This document shows, in pieces, positions 42,615-51,414 of a DNA stretch of 64,000 nucleotides; within the stretch, counting starts at the first letter, position 1; the number at the start of each line of letters is the position of its first letter. Under the pieces are notes generated by a model. The model made no database searches. It was not told where the DNA came from and saw nothing but the letters and a program-made list of their open reading frames with translations. Source of the DNA: an uncultured Collinsella sp. GTDB lineage: Bacteria > Actinomycetota > Coriobacteriia > Coriobacteriales > Coriobacteriaceae. The position numbers and the translations under genes were made by a program. Location: the NCBI GenBank assembly GCA_900538305.1, contig UPXY01000009.1, forward strand, positions 1-64,000, read 5' to 3'.

Positions 42615-43445
42615 ATGGATGATTTGAAGGAGAAAATCGAGGATGCCTCGCTTGCAATCGCTGAGAGCGGAACGGAAACCTTCCTTGATAATCTGCCTGC
42701 GCTGACAGGTGTACTGAACTGTGTCGGTTTGCATGGGGCTGCGGCTGTCGTCGCTGACGGTGTTGTTGGGGCAGTTGCTCCTGGAATATATGGAGCTGTT
42801 TTAGGATATAGGGTTCGTCGCTCCGAGAGAAACCTCATCACGCTTGTTTCTGAACTCGCTAAGAATGTCGATAAGGTAAACGAGCGGATTGGCCGACTCG
42901 AGGAGGGGCAAGCGAGGAAATTTTCGGAAGGGATTTATCGCGACGCGCTTCTCGATAACATAATCGATGAAAATGAGACGGACAAGGTCATCCATAGTGT
43001 TAATGCCTTCTTAAATGCCATGGATGAAAAAGACATCACCGACAGCTTTATGCTGTCTTTGTTCGATGACTTGTCCAGGCTTAATAGGCTTGATATTAGA
43101 GTTTTGAGGCTATATGGAAACAGCTATCTTACAGGCTTTCAAGTGGATGACGATCTCATGAAGCTTATTGCTAAGGAAGGGATTGACGATAGTCAATATC
43201 GATCAATTCGTCAAAAACTCTGTCGTTTTGGCTTACTCCGAAGCAAGAACGAGGAGAAAAGGGATAGAAACCTAGAAACAGTTCAAGAGGCGTTATCTGA
43301 CTTGATTAAGCAATTGAGCTCGAACAAGCCCAAAAAGCTGAATACCCCTAAATATCAGCGTATAGCAAGATCCGATTCTTACAAAATAACCTCTTTGGGG
43401 AACAGGTATTTGAGGTTGATTAGACCCGTTGATAGCTCTGAATGA
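42615..43445 (+). CDS. Unknown protein with Gly/Ala hydrophobic segment
   Basis: I do not recognise this 276-residue protein. Residues 30-65 form one or two Gly/Ala-rich hydrophobic stretches (GAAAVVADGVVGAVAPGIYGAVLG). The rest is charged and helical, with possible coiled coil near 75-95 and a winged-helix-like C-terminal half (QYRSIRQKLCRFGLLRSK, SYKITSLGNRYLRLI). GC falls below the neighbours, which suggests transfer. It lies 51 bases after the YafQ toxin gene with GAGAAGGAG upstream. A membrane-acting defence effector is a guess. Confidence 0.65.
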   Translation: MDDLKEKIEDASLAIAESGTETFLDNLPALTGVLNCVGLHGAAAVVADGVVGAVAPGIYGAVLGYRVRRSERNLITLVSELAKNVDKVNERIGRLEEGQARKFSEGIYRDALLDNIIDENETDKVIHSVNAFLNAMDEKDITDSFMLSLFDDLSRLNRLDIRVLRLYGNSYLTGFQVDDDLMKLIAKEGIDDSQYRSIRQKLCRFGLLRSKNEEKRDRNLETVQEALSDLIKQLSSNKPKKLNTPKYQRIARSDSYKITSLGNRYLRLIRPVDSSE

Positions 43446-43581
43446 AATGTCGTTGTGGAAGTATGGCTTCGGAAGGTATGCACCTGCGGCGATGAGTCAT
43501 TTTTGAAATAACGCAAGATAGATAGTATTATCTCTGAATAGGGAGGGGTGCCCCGATATCGCTCGGGGCGGGCGCCGAGTC

Positions 43582-43683
43582 TTAGACTCGGACAGTCTTT
43601 GAGGCAACCTGGGTCTTCTTATGATTGCCTATCCGAATGGTGCGCTTAATGCGGATTCGCACCTTCGATTTACGACTAGCCAT
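43582..43683 (-). CDS. 33-residue highly basic peptide
   Basis: AAGGAGG lies eight bases before an ATG on the minus strand, and 33 codons follow to a stop. The product (MASRKSKVRIRIKRTIRIG, then NHKKTQVASKTVRV) has about a third Lys/Arg and no acidic residue, so it should bind nucleic acid. I do not know the family. A 12-bp hairpin in the leader ends next to the Shine-Dalgarno. The perfect ribosome-binding site and the hairpin after the stop support a real gene. Confidence 0.55.
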   Translation of the reverse strand: MASRKSKVRIRIKRTIRIGNHKKTQVASKTVRV

Positions 43684-43696
43684 GCTTTCACCTCCT

Positions 43697-43751
43697 TAGG
43701 GGATAGGATCGGACATTTGCAGGGGATGCGAACAGATGTTCCTATCCCCTA
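43697..43751 (-). promoter_or_regulatory. Leader hairpin before the basic peptide gene
   Basis: TAGGGGATAGGA (43697-43708) pairs perfectly with TCCTATCCCCTA (43740-43751), and a weaker inner stem continues it. On the minus-strand transcript the stem closes directly against AAGGAGG, so folding could hide or expose the ribosome-binding site. Confidence 0.55.
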
Positions 43752-44155
43752 CACCTCTATGGTAGCAGGTTGCTGGTACAAAATACTGATTAGTTTTTTG
43801 CATACAACACTACATATAGTGTTTTAGCAGTTTATCGCACTAATAAAACTGTAGAGCAAACTAAGAAAGGTAGCTTTCTTAAGGAACGAGCTGGTATTTG
43901 CCTTGCCTAGTAGTCGATTTTTTTATTCTTTTTATCGAGATAATTCCATAATTTAACTCTTGACCTATATGTCCGATAGGGAGAGAGATGTAACTCAGGT
44001 AGAGCATTGCAGAAGCTTTCATCGGAGCATGTCAGTGAGTCGAAGAAAATGGAACTGACTAAGGCGCGTCATATTTCAGGGAGGTCTATTTGCTGTGAGA
44101 TAATAATCCTGTTTATCGGAACCATCACCGCTTGTAACGGATTGGATGTGCGTCA
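43752..44155. other. AT-rich spacer before the type III system
   Basis: I see no gene here. A palindrome (AACACTA 43806-43812 with TAGTGTT 43817-43823) lies in it, as does TTGACC at about 43963, which could be part of a promoter for mod. AACTCAGGTAGAGCA near 43993 looks like a tRNA D-arm, but no tRNA can be folded around it. Confidence 0.5.
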
Positions 44156-45904
44156 ATGCCGACTCTCAACTGGATGGGCAAGGAGAAGGTGGTCAACCAC
44201 CATCGCGAGGTGCCGTACCGCGTGCTCGAGCGCGTGCCCGAGAAGGGCGTGCTGGACAGCCATGGCTCGGACTGCGGGAACATGATCATCCATGGGGACA
44301 ACCTCGAGGCGCTGAAGGCGCTGCTGCCAGAATACGAGGGCATGGTCGACTGCGTCTACATCGATCCACCGTACAACACCGGCAACGAAGGATGGGTCTA
44401 CAACGACAATGTAAACGACCCTCGAATAAAGAAGTGGCTCGGGCAGGTCGTCGGCAAGGAGGGAGAGGACTTCTCCCGCCACGACAAGTGGCTGTGCATG
44501 ATGTACCCGCGGCTCCAGCTGCTGCGGAAGCTGCTCGCGCCCACGGGCGCCATCTTCATCAGCATCGATGACACGGAGCTCGCGAACCTTCGACTCATGT
44601 GCGACGAAATCTTCTCCCCTTCGTGCTTTGTCGCAGACATCTCTTGGCAGCGCAACTACTCGACCAGGAACGATTCCAAGGGTATTCCAGCCGAGGTCGA
44701 GCATATGCTCATTTACAGCAAGGTTGCCGGCTGGCAGCCGCGTAAGCTGCCTCGAACAGCGGAAATGGATGCGAAGTATAAGAACCCTGACAACGATGTT
44801 ATGCCGTGGACAAGCGATAACCCTTGTGCCGCTGGAGCGTCGACGCACCAAGGAATGGTTTACGCTATTCAGCATCCCTTTACCGGTGAAATGATTTATC
44901 CCAGCGATGGAGCGCATTGGCGCTATGGTCAGACTCAAATGCTCGAATATATGAGCGGATGGTGTGAATATGAGCTTCGAGACATCGGAGACATCGAGGA
45001 GCGTGCTGAGATTTGCGGACTGCCCGCTGCTGATCTTCGTCAGGACGTTAAAGCGATTGTACTTTCACAGGATTTAGACACTTCGCGCCAAAACGCTCAA
45101 GCAGTTTACGAACGAGGACAATGGCCTCGATTTTATTTTACTCGAGGCGGTAAAGGCGGAATGCGTCGTAAGACCTATCTCAATTTAGTCGAAGGCAGGC
45201 TAGCGACAAACTATTGGCCTTATTCAGAAGTTGGCCACACTGACGAAGCAAAGAAGGAGCTCAAGTCAATCTTTGACGGTAAGGCGCCCTTCGATACCCC
45301 GAAGCCCACGCGGCTCATCGAGCGCGTGCTACAGATTGCTGCTGAGAATGACGCTCTCGTTCTCGATTCCTTTGCGGGCTCGGGAACCACCGCCCATGCC
45401 GTCATGCGACTTAACGGTTCTGACGATGGGAACCGCCGCTGCATCCTTGTTGAGATGGTGGACTATGCCGATGACATCACCGCCGAGCGCGTGCGCCGCG
45501 TTATCACGGGCTACGGCGAGGGGAACAGCGCCGTAAAGGGCATCGACTCCGGCTTCTCCTACTACGAGCTCGGCCCAGCTCTCTTCCAAAGCGATGGGAC
45601 GCTGAGCCCGGACGTCACCCGCTCTGACCTCGCCTGCTACGTGTGGGCGACCGAGACCCGCGCGCCCTACGAGGACCTCACGGGCGAGCACCCCTACCTC
45701 CTCGGCGAGCACGCGCAGACCGTCTACTATCTTGCCTGGGAGCCCGGTGAGGAGACCACGCTCACCTACGACCTCCTGCGGAGCCTGCCGCGCAAGGGTT
45801 CGCCGACCGTCATCTACGCCGACCGGTGCGCCATCGCGCCCGAGCGCCTGGACGAGATGGGCGTCGTCTTCAAGCGCGTGCCCGACCAGATAGCGAGGAT
45901 CTAG
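44156..45904 (+). CDS. mod: Type III restriction-modification DNA methyltransferase (Mod)
   Basis: Mod methylates adenine in a short asymmetric site and recognises DNA for the whole system. The 582-residue protein has the beta-class order: catalytic DPPYNTG (about 71-77) near the N-terminus, then the target-recognition region, then the SAM-binding FAGSGTT (about 405-411). GC drops in roughly 44640-45300, which codes for the recognition region, compared with both ends. This points to exchange of the specificity domain. Res follows two bases after the stop. Confidence 0.92.
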   Translation: MPTLNWMGKEKVVNHHREVPYRVLERVPEKGVLDSHGSDCGNMIIHGDNLEALKALLPEYEGMVDCVYIDPPYNTGNEGWVYNDNVNDPRIKKWLGQVVGKEGEDFSRHDKWLCMMYPRLQLLRKLLAPTGAIFISIDDTELANLRLMCDEIFSPSCFVADISWQRNYSTRNDSKGIPAEVEHMLIYSKVAGWQPRKLPRTAEMDAKYKNPDNDVMPWTSDNPCAAGASTHQGMVYAIQHPFTGEMIYPSDGAHWRYGQTQMLEYMSGWCEYELRDIGDIEERAEICGLPAADLRQDVKAIVLSQDLDTSRQNAQAVYERGQWPRFYFTRGGKGGMRRKTYLNLVEGRLATNYWPYSEVGHTDEAKKELKSIFDGKAPFDTPKPTRLIERVLQIAAENDALVLDSFAGSGTTAHAVMRLNGSDDGNRRCILVEMVDYADDITAERVRRVITGYGEGNSAVKGIDSGFSYYELGPALFQSDGTLSPDVTRSDLACYVWATETRAPYEDLTGEHPYLLGEHAQTVYYLAWEPGEETTLTYDLLRSLPRKGSPTVIYADRCAIAPERLDEMGVVFKRVPDQIARI

Positions 45905-45906
45905 CC

Positions 45907-48534
45907 ATGGAGCTGAAGCAGTATCAGAAGGAAGTCCTCAAGGAGGTCGGTCGCTTTGCGAGGACGTACGCCCTCACCCGCGATGCGGCGACGGCATACG
46001 GCGTCTTCATGAACGCAATCGGGCTCACGCCCGGTAAGGACGGCGTTGAGCGCTACCGCGACGACCTTGGCGGCGTTCCGAAGGTATGCGTGAAGGTTCC
46101 CACGGGCGGTGGCAAGACCTTAATCGGCGCGAGCGCTATTGACGTGCTTTCGGATGCGTTGCCCTCACATGACGAGGTTGTGGTATGGCTCGTGCCGAGA
46201 CGGGAAATTCTCGTTCAGACGCTTCGCAACTTCAGGAACCCTGAACATTTTCTGCGTATGCGCCTCGACCGCGACTTTGCGGGTCTTGTGGAGGTGCTCG
46301 ACAAGGAGGACGGACTTCGTGGTCGCTCGTTCAGCGCTGCGACCGTGGGCAATCAACTCACGCTGTTCGTTCTCTCCTATGATTCCTTTAAGAACAAGGA
46401 TGGTAGACGCGCCTACGCAGAGAACTCCTCGCTAGCCGGGCTCACCGCCTACCAGCAGGATGTGGGCACGGCGGTGGAAGTGGAGGGAGCCGACGACACG
46501 GCGCTCATCTCTGCTCTCGCCGGCACGAACCCGATCGTGATCGTGGACGAGAGCCACCACGCGGGGTCGAAGCTCTCGCTCGACATGCTCAGGAACCTCA
46601 ACCCGCGCTTCGTGCTGGAGCTCACGGCCACGCCGGCCAAGGGCGCGAACGTCATCGCCCAGGCGACCGCGCGCCAGCTCAAGGCCGAGGAGATGGTGAA
46701 GCTGCCCGTGGTGGTGTACCGCCGCCCGGACAAGCGCTCCACCGTTGCCGACGCAGTAATGCTGCAGCGCCGCCTCGAGGACATCGCCGAGCAGGACGAG
46801 GGGCGCACCGGGCGCTACATCCGTCCCATCGTGCTCTTCCAGGCGGAGCGGCGCGGCGCCGACGACGCCGAGACCTACGCAAAGCTGAAGCAAAAGCTCA
46901 TCGAGGGCGGCATCCCCGAGGAGCAGATAGCTGTTCGCACCGGAGACGTCGACGAGATCGGCGGCGCCGACCTCATGAGCCGGGAGTGCCCGATACGCTT
47001 CATCATCACCGTGGAGGCGCTCGCCGAGGGGTGGGACTGCCCCTTCGCGTACGTGCTGGCGACCGTCGCCAACAAGAGCTCCCAGGTCTCCGTGGAGCAG
47101 ATCGTGGGGCGCGTGCTGAGGCAGCCCTACGCCGTGCGCGCCGGCGCCAGGAGCCTCAACATCGCCTACGTGCTCACCGCCTCGGCGGATTTCGACGCCA
47201 CGCTCACCCAGGTGGTCGACGGCCTCAACGGCGTGGGCTTCTCCCGCGAGGACGTGGAGACGGCCGGGGCGGCGCCCGTGCCCGCGCCCCAGCAGGGGCA
47301 GATGGAGCTCCCCGCGCCAGAGGCTGCTGGCAACGAGGGCGAGGACGGCGACACCGATGCCGGCGACGACCTTGACCTCGACGGGCTCGACCTGCATGTG
47401 CCCGACGGCGGGAGCTCAGGTGCGGATGGTGCGACCGTGGACGACATCATCGACGCCTCCGGAGAGATCGAGGGGCGCTTCGAGGAGGAGGCGGGATCGG
47501 ACGGCGCCGGCACCCTGCTCGGCGGCCTGGGAGGGGGATCCAACGTGTACCGCATGCGCGAGGCGACGGCCGACTCGGCGAGGCGCCTCGCCGCCCCGCA
47601 GTTCATGATCCGCGTTGACGGCGGCCTGTTCACCGATGACGAGATCTGGAAGCCGCTCGACCGCGAGGACCTGCTCGCGGACTTCAAGCTGTCGAAGTAC
47701 GGCATCGACCGGGTGAGCATCAACCCCGCCACGTTTTCCGAGGCGCGCGAGGTGGACCTCGCCGCCGACTCCGACGAGTACCGGATTCGCTGGCTCGAGG
47801 AGGGCATCCGGCGGAACATGCTCATGCTCTTCTCAAACATGTCCGACGAGGGGAAGAGCGAGAGCCTCAAGGCTGCCATCCTCGACGCGATGTCGGGGCA
47901 GTTCAAGAACGCATACGGCAGGTCCCAGCTCGCCCAGTACATCGGGCGGGTCGTGGATGACATGGACCTGCCCGTCGTAGAGGCGTGCTACGAGAGCGTC
48001 AGCAGCGTCGCGCGAGCCGTCATGGGCGCCGTGCGCAGCCTCGCCGACGACTTCTGCGAGGAGCGGTTCGGCACGCTGCTCTCGCGCGGCGACGTGAGGC
48101 TTGCGCCGGAGTACCGCCTCCCCGAGTCGTTCGTTCAGGCGAACCCGATGACCAGCTACGACAAGGGGCTCTACGAGGCCGAGGACGGGCGCGTCGACGG
48201 CGTGGAGCGAAAGATGGTCGACCTGCTTGCCAACAGCCCGCGCGTCGTGTGGTGGCATCGCGTTGTCGAGCGCAAGCCCGGCGAGTTCAGCATCAACGGG
48301 TTCATCAACCACTACCCGGACTTCCTTGCGCTGCGCGATGACGGCGTGCTCATGGCCATCGAGACAAAGGGAGAGCACCTGGGCGAAGACGCCAAGCGCA
48401 AGTTGAGGCTGGGCACGCGGTGGTCCGACATGGCGGGGGCGGGCTTCAGATACTTCATGGTGTTCGAGCACGAGGCGCTGGACGAGGCCGACGCGTTCAC
48501 GCTGGCGGAGTTCGGGACGGAGATATTGGGGTAA
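45907..48534 (+). CDS. res: Type III restriction enzyme, Res subunit
   Basis: Res is the ATP-dependent helicase/nuclease that cuts unmodified DNA with Mod. The 875-residue chain has Walker A PTGGGKT (65-71), the DEAD-like DESHH (about 212-216), LTATPAKG, AEGWDC and VGRVLRQP of helicase motifs, and a C-terminal nuclease with YPDF...ETK near 803-820. An acidic low-complexity insert lies at about residues 460-540. ATG 45907 begins two bases after mod. Confidence 0.93.
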   Translation: MELKQYQKEVLKEVGRFARTYALTRDAATAYGVFMNAIGLTPGKDGVERYRDDLGGVPKVCVKVPTGGGKTLIGASAIDVLSDALPSHDEVVVWLVPRREILVQTLRNFRNPEHFLRMRLDRDFAGLVEVLDKEDGLRGRSFSAATVGNQLTLFVLSYDSFKNKDGRRAYAENSSLAGLTAYQQDVGTAVEVEGADDTALISALAGTNPIVIVDESHHAGSKLSLDMLRNLNPRFVLELTATPAKGANVIAQATARQLKAEEMVKLPVVVYRRPDKRSTVADAVMLQRRLEDIAEQDEGRTGRYIRPIVLFQAERRGADDAETYAKLKQKLIEGGIPEEQIAVRTGDVDEIGGADLMSRECPIRFIITVEALAEGWDCPFAYVLATVANKSSQVSVEQIVGRVLRQPYAVRAGARSLNIAYVLTASADFDATLTQVVDGLNGVGFSREDVETAGAAPVPAPQQGQMELPAPEAAGNEGEDGDTDAGDDLDLDGLDLHVPDGGSSGADGATVDDIIDASGEIEGRFEEEAGSDGAGTLLGGLGGGSNVYRMREATADSARRLAAPQFMIRVDGGLFTDDEIWKPLDREDLLADFKLSKYGIDRVSINPATFSEAREVDLAADSDEYRIRWLEEGIRRNMLMLFSNMSDEGKSESLKAAILDAMSGQFKNAYGRSQLAQYIGRVVDDMDLPVVEACYESVSSVARAVMGAVRSLADDFCEERFGTLLSRGDVRLAPEYRLPESFVQANPMTSYDKGLYEAEDGRVDGVERKMVDLLANSPRVVWWHRVVERKPGEFSINGFINHYPDFLALRDDGVLMAIETKGEHLGEDAKRKLRLGTRWSDMAGAGFRYFMVFEHEALDEADAFTLAEFGTEILG

Positions 48535-48549
48535 GGAGGCGTCTGTAAA

Positions 48550-50166
48550 TTGACCGCGCTTAGGGATGACAGGGAATTCCGGTCTCTTGATGACGCTCGC
48601 TGGGAAGACCTCTGCTATCACCTGTTCAAGGAGGAGTACGTGGGGCTTCGCCGCGTCAATGGCAGCGGTGGTGACGATGGTATTGACGCCTACGTGGGCG
48701 ACTTCGTCAATCCCAGCATCGTATTCCAGTTCAAGTTCTTTCCCGGCGGGTTCGGGAAGAAACAAGTTAGGCAGGTCAAGGGATCCCTGGAAACCGTTCT
48801 CGAGAAACGGCCCGGACTGGATAGGTGGATTCTGGCGAGCTCTGCTGATCCAACACCTGACGCGCAGCTTGCGTTGGACGACCTCTTCGCAGAGCATCCT
48901 GACGTGAAAATAGATTTCCTCGGCGAGGGCGAAATGAAGCACAAGCTTCTCAGACACCCTGCCGTGCGGAGGGCATACTACGATGATGGAATGGAGACCC
49001 TCAAAGGCGTTCTCTCCCTAGAGGGCATGGACCCTCTCGAACGGGCTTCCGAGGGCGTGAGGATCTATAACGATGCCGTCGTAGACGAGCGCTTCGTTGC
49101 TACTGTCACCACTGATGGGAAAACCACGATAACCGACTACTCCCTCCATCCGGACTTTGTTGATTCGCCTCCTAAGTTCACAATGCGCCTTAAGTCGAGG
49201 ACGGGCGTCGAGGCATATAGCCGCCTTGTGCGCCTCGGAGCGCCCGTCGAATTGTCCGCCGAAGATGTCGAGCTTGACGTCTCCGACCTTCCCGGAGCCG
49301 GGATGGATGAGGGTGAGCTCCAGTGGCTTAAGATAATTCCGTGGACCGATCCACGGCCTTCTCAGTTTCGGTTCTACTCATCTGAGGAGCTGGGCAAAAG
49401 CCAGGCCCTGTTCGTAGAACTCAGAACAACTAGTGAGGGAAGCGAGCGCGTCGTTAGGTCGAATGCGGATCAGAAGAACGCGCCCGTCCAATTTGAAATG
49501 AACATACCCCTCGCACCGCGAGAAGATGGTGCTATCGGGGCGGGGACCATCAATATCACTCCGCGACTCATCGGCAACGGGGTGAGCGTCGCCCTCAAAG
49601 GGGCGAGATTCCTCGCGCAGCTTTCCCAAACCAAGCGGCTTGGTATCTCTGGCCCAGACGGGGACATTGCCGATGCCACTTTCCTCACCCTTGGAGGTAT
49701 TGACGAGGATGGCATGTGGGCGTATCAGCTCGATTACATTGAGGCACTGGAGACGGTCTGTCGCTTCTTCGGCATCGACCCCGTGATTGATGACAGCCTG
49801 AATGACGAGGAGTTTTTCCTTTCCGTCATGCGCACGGGCGAGAGGATACGTACTCTGGGAACCGAACTTGATGGAACGATCACTTTCAATCTCAGCGAGC
49901 CAAACCCCACTTTTATACGCTCCACAAAAGGCAAGGATGCAATCAGCCTCGTGGCGGACATGGACTGGTCTGGCTCGATGTTCGGAACCGCTGTCGATGC
50001 AAGAATTCGTATCGTGGCAAGCGGAGTCCCGACGGTCGAAAACGTTGGCGGTGACAAGTGGATCCTTGCCGTCAAAGGCAGCTACAGGTGCTTCATCGGA
50101 AAGGACAAGGACGATTTGGAGGCAGAGGGAACACCTCCTACCTCTCCGGACATGACTCGAGGTTGA
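48550..50166 (+). CDS. Mrr-like nuclease domain fused to an unknown domain
   Basis: Residues 14-125 look like a restriction-type (Mrr/PD-(D/E)xK) domain: RWEDLCYHLF, then GGDDGIDAYV (Asp46) and FQFKFF (Gln60-x-Lys62), the D...QxK pattern. The remaining 400 residues are beta-rich and unknown to me, with no P-loop or membrane segment. It begins with TTG 48550 behind AAGGAGG, 15 bases after res, and may be a third gene of that operon. A separate defence nuclease with its own sensor is equally possible. Length 538. Confidence 0.65.
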   Translation: MTALRDDREFRSLDDARWEDLCYHLFKEEYVGLRRVNGSGGDDGIDAYVGDFVNPSIVFQFKFFPGGFGKKQVRQVKGSLETVLEKRPGLDRWILASSADPTPDAQLALDDLFAEHPDVKIDFLGEGEMKHKLLRHPAVRRAYYDDGMETLKGVLSLEGMDPLERASEGVRIYNDAVVDERFVATVTTDGKTTITDYSLHPDFVDSPPKFTMRLKSRTGVEAYSRLVRLGAPVELSAEDVELDVSDLPGAGMDEGELQWLKIIPWTDPRPSQFRFYSSEELGKSQALFVELRTTSEGSERVVRSNADQKNAPVQFEMNIPLAPREDGAIGAGTINITPRLIGNGVSVALKGARFLAQLSQTKRLGISGPDGDIADATFLTLGGIDEDGMWAYQLDYIEALETVCRFFGIDPVIDDSLNDEEFFLSVMRTGERIRTLGTELDGTITFNLSEPNPTFIRSTKGKDAISLVADMDWSGSMFGTAVDARIRIVASGVPTVENVGGDKWILAVKGSYRCFIGKDKDDLEAEGTPPTSPDMTRG

Positions 50167-50679
50167 TTGCACCACGATCGGCGATGTAGACGATGTTTTA
50201 AGCTAGGTGGCAGGCTCGGCAGACTCGAGCGCGAGAAATGTGCTGCATGACGCTGGAGTTGGGTGCTGCGGCGATGATCGAGGGACGGCTGCTCTTGCTC
50301 CGGTGGACGGGGTGCCCTGGTGCCAGGCGGACGAAGATGTGTCAGTAGCAAATCGGTCGTCAGCTTTCTCGCTCGCGACGCATATTGTCATGCGACCTTT
50401 GTAGAAGGTGCGTGTTGACATGAGGCGACGCTTCTGCGAGATAGCCATGGCCCATACGCTGAGCCATTTCAGACGCAGCCGCTCGATGGTGGACTTGATG
50501 CGTGTGTTGATGGCGACGCTGAGCTTACCGTTGAGTTGGAGCCTCCAAATGAGGAGATTGACGGCAAAGTTGCCATTCTCGGAGACTTGCGTCTCATTCT
50601 CAAGCTGAGTTTCTCATGCAATCAGTTTATGTTTGCACGGGTCGTTACAGTATTGATATCAAAAGAAAGGGGAACTGAC
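50167..50679. other. Spacer with no convincing gene
   Basis: A minus-strand frame from about 50590 to 50203 reads INTRIKSTIERLRLKW and MSTRTFYKGRM but ends in low-quality sequence and lacks a start with a good ribosome-binding site. It may be a decayed gene. AAAGAAAGGGGA at 50661-50672 is the ribosome-binding site of the next gene. Confidence 0.4.
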
Positions 50680-51414
50680 TTGAATAAAGATATGACAATC
50701 TCGGATGTCCTAAGCTACAAGGCTGAAGAGCTACGGAGGTCGCTCGGACTCGACCTCCCTCACCCAACGTCTCAGGGAGACCTCGGCGAGGATGCCTGGA
50801 TCTCGTTCCTCAAGTCCTTTCTCCCGAGTAGGTATGCCGTCTCTAAAGGGTTCGTCTTCGACAGCCAAGGAAAAATCAGCGATCAAATCGACGTAATCAT
50901 CTATGACAGGCACCATTCCCCACTCATCCTCGAGACACCTAATGGCGAGCGCTACGTGACGGCCGAGAGCGTGTACGCGGTTTTCGAAGCCAGGCCTGAG
51001 GTAAACGAAGGGAATATCCGTTACGCCCTAGACAAGATCAACAGCGTCCGAAACCTCCACAGGACCAGCCGCGAGATGATTGCGTCCGGCAAGCCTGTGG
51101 GGCCTCGCGAGCTAACCCACCTCATAGGGGGCCTGCTGGCCAAGGACTCCATATCCGAGGAGAGTATCCGGGAGCATCTTGGGACCTACGACGGTGTCGA
51201 CATAGTGTGTGCCGCGAGCGAAATGACAGCGTTCAAACGGAGCTCCGGAGAGATTGAAATCTCAGATGAGCGGGAGGCGCTACCCGCGTTCTTCTACCTC
51301 CTGCTCGACGAGCTCCACAAGCTCGGCACAGTCGCTGCGATAGACATCAGGGAGTACGCGGGGCTCGCCCTGAATTCGTTCCGCCTGGAGGGAGACTGCC
51401 ATGTCAGTGAGTGA
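50680..51414 (+). CDS. DUF6602-like protein paired with the CD-NTase
   Basis: The 244-residue protein resembles DUF6602: GEDAWISFLKSFLPSRYAVSKGFVFDSQGKISDQIDVIIYD, then ESVYAVFEARPEVN. The layout (Asp71 in QIDVII, then E-x-R103-105 where E-V-K is usual) is that of a PD-(D/E)xK nuclease fold whose lysine has become arginine. Activity is therefore uncertain. TTG 50680 follows AAAGGGGA; ATG 50692 is an alternative. Its end overlaps the CD-NTase start by 14 bases, so the two proteins should work together. Confidence 0.7.
   Translation: MNKDMTISDVLSYKAEELRRSLGLDLPHPTSQGDLGEDAWISFLKSFLPSRYAVSKGFVFDSQGKISDQIDVIIYDRHHSPLILETPNGERYVTAESVYAVFEARPEVNEGNIRYALDKINSVRNLHRTSREMIASGKPVGPRELTHLIGGLLAKDSISEESIREHLGTYDGVDIVCAASEMTAFKRSSGEIEISDEREALPAFFYLLLDELHKLGTVAAIDIREYAGLALNSFRLEGDCHVSE

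Noticed and set aside
43985..44050. AACTCAGGTAGAGCA, which looks like a tRNA D-arm, upstream of mod
   Set aside because: The following bases do not give an anticodon stem or T-arm, so at most it is a tRNA remnant.
46432..47397. A 321-codon minus-strand frame inside res
   Set aside because: The helicase motifs on the plus strand define the real gene here.
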